NCBI GenBank assembly: GCA_034509925.1
Contig: CM067528.1
Location: 5,352,501-5,416,500, forward strand
Length of the DNA stretch: 64,000 bases
Direction: 5' to 3'
Source: Hirudinaria manillensis
Lineage: Eukaryota > Annelida > Clitellata > Hirudinida > Hirudinidae
The stretch's first letter is position 1. Every line of letters begins with the position of its first letter. The notes under the pieces are model-generated. The model was given only the letters and a program-made list of their open reading frames with translations. It was not told where the DNA came from and did not search any database. The position numbers and the translations under genes are program-made. Below are positions 33,312 to 44,700 of the stretch, piece after piece.

Positions 33312-33595
33312 TGTAATAAATTAACCCAGTAATACATAATAAATTAACTTCTTAATCGAAATGAGTGACAAAGTCGTTCAATAATTGAAGAACACGAAAT
33401 CCAAGACCTCATTCGTTACGCCATCTGTCAATTCTTCAATATTTAAAAGTGTCGGGTCACTGGAATGAATTATGATAATGACCCTTATGCATAAACATGA
33501 CTCAACTTATCGTCCATCAAACCGAACTTCCATTAGTTTGTCCGTAGCATCAATAAACAACTGAACGGCATTTGCCTTACTGTCGAAGCTGCTGG

Positions 33596-33740
33596 TGATA
33601 ACGATGATGATGATGATGATGATGATGACGATGACGATGACGACGACGACGACGATGACGATGATGATGATGATGATGATGACTATGATGTCGATGGAGG
33701 CGACGTCGACGATCGTGATGATGACGATGATGATGATGCG
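33596..33740 (+). repeat. GAT/GAC microsatellite
   Basis: Mostly GATGAT with GACGAC blocks. A CAT/CAC run of opposite polarity lies 0.1 kb further on (33830-33930), so the pair forms an imperfect inverted repeat. Confidence 0.85.
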
Positions 33741-34335
33741 AAGGTGGAGGAAGCGTAATTGACAATGGCGATAGCTAAATTCTCATCGCCTGATTTCATC
33801 AGATTGCAACAACATCTTGAACTCATCCTAACCACCATGACCATCATCATCACCACCATCACCACCGCCATCATCACCATCATCATCGTCATCATCGTCA
33901 CCATCATCATCATCATCGTCCAAGCCATCATCACAATCCGTGCAGTGGAGTCGTTCCAAATGCTTCCACAAATGTAAGTTGTTTAGAAGTGGTGAATGAC
34001 TCATCATGCGAATTGATTCATAAATTATTCATGCATATTAATTCATGCATATTAATTGATGCATATTAATTGGGGCAGGTCAACAACTTAATGAATTCAA
34101 TAAATCAGCGATGGGTTTAAAGCGAAAACCTTTTTAAATAAAAAATGCAGTTTTTCTTTTTGCACGGATGTGACGTCATGGAAATGGTTTAAAGTTTAAA
34201 AGATTAAAAGTTGAAAGATTATTTTTGAATTTATTTTTGAATTTATTTTTGAATTTTTTTTTTAAATCTTTCCGAATACTTTCATGACAATTTAGGCCAT
34301 CATAAATTGTGAAATAAATACTATTTCATCAGCGT

Positions 34336-34336
<1 letters not shown>

Positions 34337-34377
<41 letters not shown>

Positions 34378-34378
34378 G
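34337..34378 (+). repeat. CAT microsatellite
   Basis: Pure CAT run of about 13 units. A GAT-type run follows at 34778-34885. Confidence 0.9.
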
Positions 34379-34615
34379 AGTGGAAAAGAAGTTAAAGCTT
34401 TGACCCAAGCGGAATAAATCGTAATCCTACTAAAGTAGAGAAGCGCTAAATAATAATTACCGTCATGAATATTCAGTAAATAAATTAATAAATGAATTCC
34501 ACCTCACTTGGTCAAAAGTTGAAGCCAGCCATCTGAGCACCCAGCCACTCGTCATGAAACGCGGGAAGGAGGCAACAGTTGATCTCCATAGCAACCTGCA
34601 CGCATCCATCAAGCT

Positions 34616-34625
34616 GTCACGTGAC
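34616..34625. promoter_or_regulatory. GTCACGTGAC palindrome (TFEB/MITF/USF-type E-box)
   Basis: This perfect 10-bp palindrome matches the extended CACGTG E-box bound by bHLH-zip factors. An identical site is at 56658-56667. Function is unknown. Confidence 0.3.
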
Positions 34626-36416
34626 TGCATGCTTTCTAATTATTTATGCTAATTGGATTTTAATTATTCATGCCAAATTTCATTTAATAGAATATGCTAA
34701 TTTCGTTTAAAGTTTGTTTTGAATAAGTATGGCGAAGATCCATTATCGCATTCTTGTTCAGTTGACACATCACATTGCGATGATGATGATGGTGATGATG
34801 ACGATGTTAATGGAGATGATGATGATCATGACGTCGATTCTAATGATGATGATGATAATGATGACGACGACGACGATGATGAAGAGAGAGGAGGATGAAT
34901 GTTCGAGGACAAAGACACTTTTGTTGCGAACGACGTGCTTATGAAAATCTTCTGTTCTGAAAAATGAAGATGAACCTCCTTTCCTGCGCTTTCCACTTAT
35001 TTTGAACAATTTTTATTTTTGGTTTAATATGTTATATATAATAATAATAATAATAATCGATATAATGATAATTATTATAAATATAATACCACTTAATAGA
35101 TATAATCTGGATATTTGGATACGTTTTGATGATAATATAATACCTTGTAACCCAATAACGACTCCTTTTAAAAATTCCTGACTGTGTAGGAAAAACAAAT
35201 ACAACGATTCGCCCAAATTTCTTCTTTTATTCAGTTGGCATCATTAGGATCTTTGGTTAAGGCCCTTTAAAAATATCCAGTTTCACTTTCCAAGAAGAAG
35301 CAAATTGCTCCGAGGATGAATGTACTTACAACCGGCCAATGGCAGGCTTTGTCACCGATCACGTGACTGACCGATGATTATCAGATGGTCATGGTTTGTT
35401 GAGTCCACACGGGGTCACCTAAACCACCATAAACAAACCATCTTTTATCTGTCTACTCATCCATCCAGCCATCCATCCATCTAATCATGGATCATCATCA
35501 TCATCATCATCATCATCATCGTCATCGTCGTAGCGTAGTAATCATCGTCCGTCGTTCACGTGATGTCTTACATAATTACTTAGAAGCACAGCATAAACCC
35601 GTAAATAATGTTTTAATGTTAACAAATACATTTTTCATCTTCTGCAGAGACACATTTGCTCCGGTGATGTCTTCATTATTACGATGACCGGCATTAAAGT
35701 TCAAAGTGGCTCACTTTCAACCGGTCGGCAATGTCCGCTTGTCCTTTCACGTAGAAGTCTTGCAAACAGGAAACTTCCTTGTTTCAATGGAAACTCTAAA
35801 ATTTCTTTTCAACTTTGAAAATGATTTCAAATTGCAATACCGCTCAATAATTCATAAGGCAGGCCTTTCTGAAGAATGCATGCCGTGAATTACTGAATGC
35901 GGTGGCATTGCACGTGTTGTAATGCATGTTGTGTGAATTGTGTTGTACCTTATGAGGGTGTTATGTGTTTCTTATGGTGTGTTCTTGTGTGTGCTTACGT
36001 TTTGTTATGTGCAGTAATAATGCAAGATATCAGTTATATATCAATATAGAGTTCTTTGTAAGAGACCGAGAGTAAGGTACACAACATGTGAAGGTTCTGA
36101 TCTGATTAAATATTTTATGTTTTAATAATTATTAACAATTTTTTTCTTAAATTTCTTAATTTAAATATAACATTTTAGTATTTGCATGGTCTCAGAATTT
36201 CATCAAAATTCATGTGATATCAGAATTCATGGTTTACAAAGGCTGCACAACAACAAGGTCATAAACGTGGAATATGATTGTATTCAAATATGGCTCCATG
36301 TTTATAAAAATAATTTAATATTAAACGATCACTTGATTATTTATTACTTAAAAAACTATTTAATAAATAATTATTTAATTTTCGTTTCGTAATTCTTTTA
36401 ATTTAATTTTTAATTT

Positions 36417-36545
36417 AATAAATGCAAAACATTTAAATTTTAACTTTGAAATTGATGTGTCATTCGAAAGAAATTGAAATAAATTTTTGTTTTTGCTGCT
36501 TTGGAAAGAACTTAAAAACTCAATTCAAATTCTTATATTATTTTC
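36417..36545 (+). repeat. 129-bp direct repeat, copy A
   Basis: It begins AATAAATGCAAAAC and ends near TCTTATATTATTTTC. It matches copy B (37666-37794) with only a few mismatches and no net length change, starting 1,249 bp upstream of it. It has no terminal inverted repeat and no TG...CA ends, so it is not an LTR I can support. It looks like a local duplication or a short dispersed repeat. Confidence 0.8.
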
Positions 36546-36769
36546 CATTTATTTTATTATTTATTATATAATAAGCGTTAAATCAATATTTAATTTTAAT
36601 ATTTCATAATTCTTTTAATAATCCATTTAATAGCTCATTTAACGATTCATTCAATAAATCATTCAAGCGTGAGGCAGGTTCCGTCAGAACTTTTTCCAAA
36701 CAGGAAATCAGGGAGGGAACCAATTTGAGACATGCTTCGTTGATTTGAAATTCTCCAGAGTTTTAGTGA

Positions 36770-36900
36770 GTCGCTGGATAGATGGACAGACCGACGGATA
36801 GAGAGGTGGACGGACGGACGGACGGATAGACGGATGGACAGATGAATGGATCGATGGATGGATAGATGGATGGATGGAGCGATGGATAGGTAGGTGGGCG
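36770..36900 (+). repeat. Degenerate GGAT/GGAC array
   Basis: These are mixed GGAY units, in effect the complement of the nearby CCAT array 0.9 kb away, so the two could pair as an inverted repeat. Confidence 0.8.
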
Positions 36901-37408
36901 AAAGGACAGACGTACGACCGATGATTTAGGGAGGGATAGACGTGTGGATGATCAAATGGGAGGTGATGTCTGAGATGGATGGACGAATTGAATTAGGAAG
37001 GAAAATGAATGAATGAAGGGAGAAATGAATGAAGGGAGATATGAATGAATGAAGGGGTGGACACGTTGAGGATGGAAAGGATGAATTGGAATGATTCAAT
37101 TGAAGTAATCGTCAGCCAATCCTACGTTTGAATGTTTTCCACTCACGACGACAAATGGTTGATCAATTTCTTTTTTGTTCTTAAAATTAAAAGAAAAAAA
37201 ACAAAACAATTTATTCAATAAAATAAGATAAAATACGTTGCTTGTTTCGTCTGTCATTTAAAAATAAACTGAGTGACTGGACATCGAAACCGAACGGCAT
37301 GTTACGTCAACTGCTCCATCCATAATAATTGGATGAATCTTTAAAATATCTTCCAACATGATCGATGGAACGCCAGTGCTTCGAACACGCACTGAGAAAA
37401 TTAATTAA

Positions 37409-37543
37409 TTTATTACTTTATTTATTATTTTATTTATTTATTACTTTATTTATTATTTTATTTATTTATTACTTTATTTATTTATTACTTTATTTATTAC
37501 TTTATTTATTTATTTATTTATTTATTTATTACCTTATTTATTT
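37409..37543 (+). repeat. TTTA tract with TTAC interruptions
   Basis: TTTA units with ACTTTA and ATTTTA variants, just before direct repeat copy B. Confidence 0.85.
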
Positions 37544-37665
37544 CAACTTCATTCTCAAAGATTTCCTTTATTTAATGAATTGCATTTCATAAATAATCTG
37601 AAATTAAACTTAAAACATGATAAGATGTTTTTCTGAGTCAAGTGCAACGTTTGCAATTTTTCTGA

Positions 37666-37794
37666 AATAAATGCAAAACATTTAAAATTTAACTTTGAAA
37701 TTGATGTGTCATTCGAAAGAAATTGAAATAAATTTCTGTTTTTGCTGCTTTGGAAAGAACTTAAAAACTCAATTCAAATTCTTATCTTATTTTC
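37666..37794 (+). repeat. 129-bp direct repeat, copy B
   Basis: This is the second copy of the repeat at 36417-36545, ending about 40 bp before the large CCAT array. The segment between the copies contains a GGAT/GGAC-type array and TTTA-type runs. Confidence 0.8.
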
Positions 37795-37836
37795 TGGGGC
37801 TTTCTTCATCCATCCATTCGTCCATACGTCCTTTCG

Positions 37837-38700
37837 TCCATCCATCCATCCATCCATCCATCCATCCATCCATCCATCCATCCATCCATCCATCCATCCA
37901 TCCATCCATCCATCCATCCATCCATCCATCCATCCATCCATCCATCCATCCATCCATCCATCCATCCATCCATCCATCCATCCATCCATCCATCCATCCA
38001 TCCATCCATCCATCCATCCATCCATCCATCCATCCATCCATCCATCCATCATCCATCCATCCATCCATCCATCCATCCATCCATCCATCCATCCATCCAT
38101 CCATCCATCCATCCATCCATCCATCCATCCATCCATCCATCCATCCATCCATCCATCCATCCATCCATCCATCCATCCATCCATCCATCCATCCATCCAT
38201 CCATCCATCCATCCATCCATCCATCCATCCATCCATCCATCCATCCATCCATCCATCCATCCATCCATCCATCCATCCATCCATCCATCCATCCATCCAT
38301 CCATCCATCCATCCATCCATCCATCCATCCATCCATCCATCCATCCATCCATCCATCCATCCATCCATCCATCCATCCATCCATCCATCCATCCATCCAT
38401 CCATCCATCCATCCATCCATCCATCCATCCATCCATCCATCCATCCATCCATCCATCCATCCATCCATCCATCCATCCATCCATCCATCCATCCATCCAT
38501 CCATCCATCCATCCATCCATCCATCCATCCATCCATCCATCCATCCATCCATCCATCCATCCATCCATCCATCCATCCATCCATCCATCCATCCATCCAT
38601 CCATCCATCCATCCATCCATCCATCCATCCATCCATCCATCCATCCATCCATCCATCCATCCATCCATCCATCCATCCATCCATCCATCCATCCATCCAT
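37837..38700 (+). repeat. 864-bp CCAT tetranucleotide microsatellite
   Basis: This is about 216 units of CCAT, virtually perfect, with one irregular unit near 38050 where a single C is missing and the phase shifts. Every frame on both strands is open or nearly so, giving artefactual Ile-His-Pro-Ser and Met-Asp-Gly-Trp translations. It is not a gene. Confidence 0.97.
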
Positions 38701-38876
38701 TCAACTATATATCCATCTTTCCTTCAAAAGGCACTTAACTTATTAATAACCAAGAATATATAACCTAAATTTTAAAATTTAATTTGCCTGTTTGGTGAAA
38801 ATGAAGTTGTAAATATTTTTGAATTTAATAAGGAAATACGAAATAAATGTTAAATTTAATAACTGAATGGTTAACA

Positions 38877-38877
38877 C

Positions 38878-38931
<54 letters not shown>
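38877..38931 (+). repeat. ATT microsatellite
   Basis: About 18 perfect units, 0.2 kb after the CCAT array. Confidence 0.95.
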
Positions 38932-38934
<3 letters not shown>

Positions 38935-40466
38935 AATTAGTTTTATTACTGCTTTATAATAATGAAAACATTAATAATATTAATAATAATAATAATAAGA
39001 AATTAATAATTATATTAATAAGTAAATTCTAATAATAATTATTGCAACATTTAACCACCATAGATGGCATTTTCTTATTATAAATATTAAAATAATATTT
39101 GAAATAATAGTTTGATTACCCCTTCTTTAATCTTAAATCGAATTTTTGGCCAATTTTTATGAATTATCTTTCCGAATTACTTCAAGAAACGTTCGTAAAT
39201 AAGATTTAAATTGTGTTTGAAAACATATAAATCCTTCAATTAGTTACATTTATTTGCGACATCTTGCGATCAAATCAGAAATATTGAAGGACAGAACACC
39301 AATTGAACATAAAGAAAAAAAGATTATTAAATATTAAAAAAATTAATTTTAAAAATTACTGTTGAAAATACCAATATTAAAGTCATTTATTGACATTAAC
39401 AGGTTATCAAGTTTATGGTTAAAATTTTTTGAAATCATGTGATGTGCATTCATGTATAAATTTTACTTTATGAGGAGACATTTGTGAAGTTAAAAATATT
39501 TGTTTGCAGAAATTTTTATTTGTTTTTTTTTGTTTGAAATTTCAAATTTAATTATAAAATTATTATATTAATAAAATTAATTATTATATGAAATTAATTA
39601 GAATTTCCAAATTTAGAAATAAATTCCATGAAATCCAAATGTCTTTGTTGAAGAATTGTTTTCTTTTTCAGGAATGAAAATCCAATCTTTATTGTGGCAA
39701 ACGTCTCTTCTTTTTAGGTTGAACTTCAATAATTAAAAATATTTTAAAATATTTAAAAACATTTAAAATCTCAAAAGGACATTTAAATTCATCGGTTTCG
39801 GTTGAAGAAATCGTTTTAATCTCCTAGTTGTTCAACTTCATGAATTGACCTTGAAGTCGTGAATGAAGGATTTTACTTGCTCATTAAATATTAATAAATA
39901 AAAAAAATAAATAATAAAATAATAATTATCAAATGTTTTCAATCAATACAACCTTTTGATCCTACGTGAGTAATCCATTTCTGCAGGTTTTTTTTTATAA
40001 GTACTTGTAGAATCAGAAGTTCAACCGAGCAAATCTGATCTTTTTTCTCAACGCCTGTCAACATACATTGCAAGTGAAATTGCAAACCAGAAAGATCAAC
40101 TTATGCGAAGGTGAAGGTCAAGTATTTCCTGAGATTTTGTTTTAAAAAATATTAAAAATTAATTTCTGAAACTTTCAATTATTTAAGCTGACCTCGTCTC
40201 CAGCAGAACCTGTCGCATCTAATCTGACATTTAATCGCATTTATAAATCGAAATTTAAACATGGAAATTCTAAAGAAAAATTAAAGCTAAAATTGTCTAA
40301 AATGAAAACTGAAAATTAATTAAATTAAAAGCATAAAAATGCAAATTAAAATTCCTGTGCGCCCTCCAATGAACGACTTGTTTATTTTCCTGGTGACCAA
40401 ATTCTATTCCAGGAGTTTACAATGGAAGCAGGTGCACGGAGCTGGATGGAATGCCGTGGAAAATCC

Positions 40467-40536
40467 TATAAAAGGAAGTGGATTGACATTTGACATTTTC
40501 AGCTCCCACTTCCGGATGTTGCGAGAGCGCATGCGC
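40467..40536. promoter_or_regulatory. Promoter-like cluster: TATA box, ETS site, NRF1 site
   Basis: TATAAAAGG (40467-40475) is followed by a pyrimidine-rich CAG start-like site (about 40500), CACTTCCGG (40507-40515, a GABP/ETS site in reverse) and the NRF1 palindrome GCGCATGCGC (40527-40536). Such spacing is typical of animal core promoters. No recognisable protein follows on either strand: the downstream frame (to 40641) is short and unlike any family I know. It may drive a non-coding RNA or an untranslated exon, or be fortuitous. Confidence 0.35.
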
Positions 40537-41751
40537 ATCAGAGAAGTGAAAAATAATTCTCTCCTTGTAACGAGGGACTTGGTTTTCATCCGCTCAGTCC
40601 CATCTTCGTTCGTTCAACAACGTGGGTGGTTCAACTGCTGATGGTCTGAAACTATGAAATGAGGTAAAACCATCTTTTTTTTCGAATGAATTTCTGTCAT
40701 TTCAACATTTAAAGTCATTATTTTCAATAATTCAATGTTTTTGTAATATAAAAAGTGATTGAATTTCGTCTCTAAAACATTGAAAATGCGCCTGCATGTG
40801 GATCTGATTTCTAAGGTCCCCGGCAAGAATTGGCATCGTTACGCAAGAGTTGTTGGCTAAAATTTTGTTTATCGCTCAGAAAATCATCTGAGCGAAAACT
40901 TTGCAGATGTATTAACCACTTATTCTGATTTATTTCTACCTTTTACGGGCGCATTTCGTTCGAAGATCGATGTTAGCATGTGTCGGTTTAAGACGATATT
41001 TTCGTCATTCATTGACGAGCGCAATATGCACTCGGTTAAATGATTTTCTCCTAAAATTCCTCGAAAATGAGGAAAAATCGATCAAGAAAAGCGATTGTCC
41101 GAGGGAATAGATGCGTGTGTCAAGCGGTTTGTGGGCTTGTAAATGTCCGACTCATTTGTCTGTTAGGATGAGGAGAGGCAAGAATTGCTTGCTCTGAGAT
41201 TCCCAGCGAAATCATTTCTTTTCTGCATTTTCAATTTCTTTGCTCTCGAAATTTTTAAAAATAAGTCGCGATTTGAGGAGGGACTTCGATGCATTACGTT
41301 GGCTTCATTTAATTTTAAAATATTTAAAATGCCATTTGTTATGATTTCCGCGAAAATGGAGGGAAAAAGTCTGAAAGAAATTTTAACGAGAGGTTCCGTC
41401 CGGGGTCAATTTGCAGCTTCGAGGACATTTTCTGAACGTCACTCAACCTGGTTTCAGTTGATGTCAATGAAAGCGTCCAACGATGCACGTCCAGCGATTG
41501 GTTTTTGAGAAAATATTTGAACTCATTATGACAAACATGGACTCGAAAGGAAGGAATATACTTCAGATTCCTGACCTTAGATCAAATTAAATTAGGAAAT
41601 AATGAAATTGATTAGTTGTCTTTAACCTGGAGTTTCATTTCTTAATAATAAATTTTTATTAATTTCATTGTCAAGACCAAATCTTAATAGTTAATTATGT
41701 GTAAATCTGTCGGTACATTTTGAACTACGTGTTTTGGCAGTGCATATTAAC

Positions 41752-41796
41752 TAACATATTAACAAGTAACATATTAACAAGTAACGTATTACAAGT
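41752..41796 (+). repeat. 15-bp repeat, three units
   Basis: TAACATATTAACAAG is present twice, followed by a slightly altered third unit. Confidence 0.8.
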
Positions 41797-44700
41797 CTAA
41801 GATGAGTTAAGCTCATTTCAAAGTAATATTTATAAAATTAAATGTTTATAAAACGAAGTGTAACAAAATTTCAAAAGTCGTCCTTGTAACTGACCTTGTA
41901 GATTCCTGCTTAAATGGATTGAAAACTAAAATTGACCCCTTAACCTTTAACCTTAAGCCTGGCAAAACTGTTGACAACTGACCTCAAAGCATCGGACGTC
42001 ACAATGCCATGGAGTTGTTTCATTCACAGTTTGTTCTTTTCTTCAGCTGAACATTTTATTCTTTTAATGCTTTAATCAGCGCTGAGTGTCATGGCTTCGA
42101 CTGTAAAATCCTTTTCAATTTGATCTCAAGCAGGAGATGGTGGACCATGACTTCCATGATTTAAACCTTCTGCTGGTCTGGTAGTGAACTATTTTTCGGA
42201 ACGTCATCGAAGCCTTTGCTAAAACAACAACAAAACAACAACAACAACAGGACATACAACAAGCGATGACATACAAAGACCCGGGCAGCAAAAGTGCAGC
42301 ATTCAAAAGAGTTATTGTGAACGTCAAAAAGGGCAGCCAACCACAAAGGGATTGGTAAAACTGGGAGTCATCTGAAAAGGAAGAAAGATAGAAATTGGTT
42401 GATTAATAGTTAATATAATAATAATTTATAATTAATTTGATTGAATTTATAATTGTTGGTTAGAATTTCTTTCAAATTGAAAAGCATGCTGGATTCGCAT
42501 CTTGGATACAAAAACTCCAGAGAAAAGAATTTCATCAAAATTGTTCAAAAAAACATCACAATTTCAAAAGATTGTTATCATCAAGATATATTTCTTCGTA
42601 AAATTACTTCTATGATAATTGAATCCATTCCATCCGAATATTGGAAAATAATGGAACATACGGCGTTCCAACCTCAAACGTTGTAGAAGACATGGCCAAT
42701 CATTTGTGATCTCTCCATTCTTCTAAGCTTGTTGTTGTTGTTGTTTGTTGTTGTTGATAATGAAGTCATTAAAGAAAATGTAATCACGTTGAACGAGGAA
42801 GCACGGCAAGCGAACAAAGGCAAGTTGTTCCCAATAAATTTGAACCACTTCAGCACTTGTACAACATGAATATTTTTTATTTCAACGTCCTTCCAGCATG
42901 TTTGGAAGTCCAATGTGAAGACCATGTTAAGGATTTCCAATTGTAATGATGGTGACGACGACGACGACGATGATGATGATGATGGTGGTGGTGATGTTAA
43001 TGAAGATGGCTCTGCCATTCATCAGAGAATGTCGAGGTATTTGCGTTAAAAATATTTAATTTATTCACGCGCGAACATTTTACGCCGTTTTAGAAACTTA
43101 GATTTTGTCAGAAATATTTCTAAAATAATTTAATTATCGATATAATTTAAATTAAAATCCCTCTCTGCTCAGATTCCCTTCATAAAGAAGCGAATATAAA
43201 ATTAAATTCGGTTGTAAATTCATATCCGAGGTAATTAAGTTACAGTTAATAATAATAAATAATAATAATAATAATACTTTTAATAAATAATCGAATTTCG
43301 TATGATGGATGTTAGGATGCAATGCTTGATAGACGGTCTTCTATTCCAATCCTGACCAATTATATGAAAGACTCATGACATGTTTTCCTCAAGTCATCCT
43401 GGAAAAAGATTTACGTGCGACTGGTTTTATTAATCCGGAGGCTTCCCGGACCTACAATTACGGCTACAATTCTTCCGGATATTCCGTTCAGAAAATTCTA
43501 TTTCCGGTTATTAGTTACCAGTTGTAATTGGTGATTTTTTGGAAAAAGAGAGAAAAAAAAGGCACATAATCTCGTGCAATGTAGTCTCCAAATTGGACTT
43601 TGAGTGCCATTTCGATGTCTCGTTATGACGTTAGTGTGATGTCATGAGACATTTTCAATTATTTATTTCGTCGTGCGTTTCATTATTTTTCATAATTGGC
43701 CTTCAGGTTCATTTTAATCAAATAATTTGAAATTCTCCATAATTCGGCAGGAAGAATGGCTCATTATTAAGGTTAATTCAATCGTAATTCAGGCCATCAT
43801 TTGGAGAAAGAAGTTGTCATTTGATTTTATTCGCATCTTCGTTTTCCAAAAATCAAATGCATTTGTACTTGTTGCAACCCGCGATGATAAACCGATGGAG
43901 TAACAAAGGAAGAAACGATGATTTTTTGTCCAATTATTCATTAAAATACAGTCATAAAAGAGGCACGTAACTCGGGCAACATTTGTACTGCCATCTGGTG
44001 CCATAAAAATGGAAATTTCTCTGAATTTGTCTGTGAATTTATCAAGCTACTACCGCTATATTTGCTTCTTTCGTGGAACGATGTGTATAATAATCGATAA
44101 ATTGTATATTTATAACAATATAATAATTAATAATTTATACATTTATAGCTTTATAATAATTAGTAATTTATATTTTCATAACATTGTAGTAATAATTCCT
44201 ATGTTACAATATTTACATCCAATGTTGGGCCTCGGCAATATCTTCTAAGAGTAAAATGACATAACTTGTAAACATAACATTAGCAGCAGCATTTACAAAC
44301 AGTGACAGCTGAATAGATTGTAATTTAAAAGTTGCAGTTTTTTGGAATATAAAAACGCATATTTAAAATGTAATTCCCATTGAAATGCAGCAAAATGCAG
44401 TGTTCATATCCTTGAATCCATCCTCGCCATTCTTGCAAGTTTTGTCCAAAAATATCGAATTTTAAGTGAACTCCAAAAACAGGCCTCGTGGGCCATTCAA
44501 AGATGACTTTGTTTTTTGCTGGGTTTTTTTTTTGTAATCTGATGCAAGAATTTATGCGCCTAAAGCCAGTCTTGTTACTTTCTTTCAACTCACGACCTTC
44601 ATAAAATCTCATAAAATATTGAAAATTATATTTTTTTCTCTCCTAAATTCCGAGCTGCAGTTCAAAAAGATCAATTAGGTTCAATTTTAGCTGATTTAAA

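Larger units (their letters stand above)
23976..37408. other. Spacer region, part 2: no supported gene
   Basis: It contains the 8-, 11-, 13-, 22-, 38-, 54- and 85-bp tandem repeats, many GAT/CAT arrays, X-box-like motifs at 24531, 29477 and 34582, TCACGTGA at 25093, 34617, 35359 and 35556, and direct repeat copy A. A tRNA-like B-box (GAGTTCAAACCC) is near 24960. Confidence 0.55.

Noticed and set aside
36417-37794. LTR retrotransposon with the 129-bp repeats as LTRs
   Set aside because: Ends are not TG...CA, no primer-binding site or polypurine tract, and the interior is microsatellite-like with no coding remnant.
37695-38746. Long open frames of 300 or more codons reading Ile-His-Pro-Ser or Met-Asp-Gly-Trp
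   Set aside because: They are translations of the CCAT array; open frames exist in several phases on both strands, as expected for a stop-free tetranucleotide repeat.
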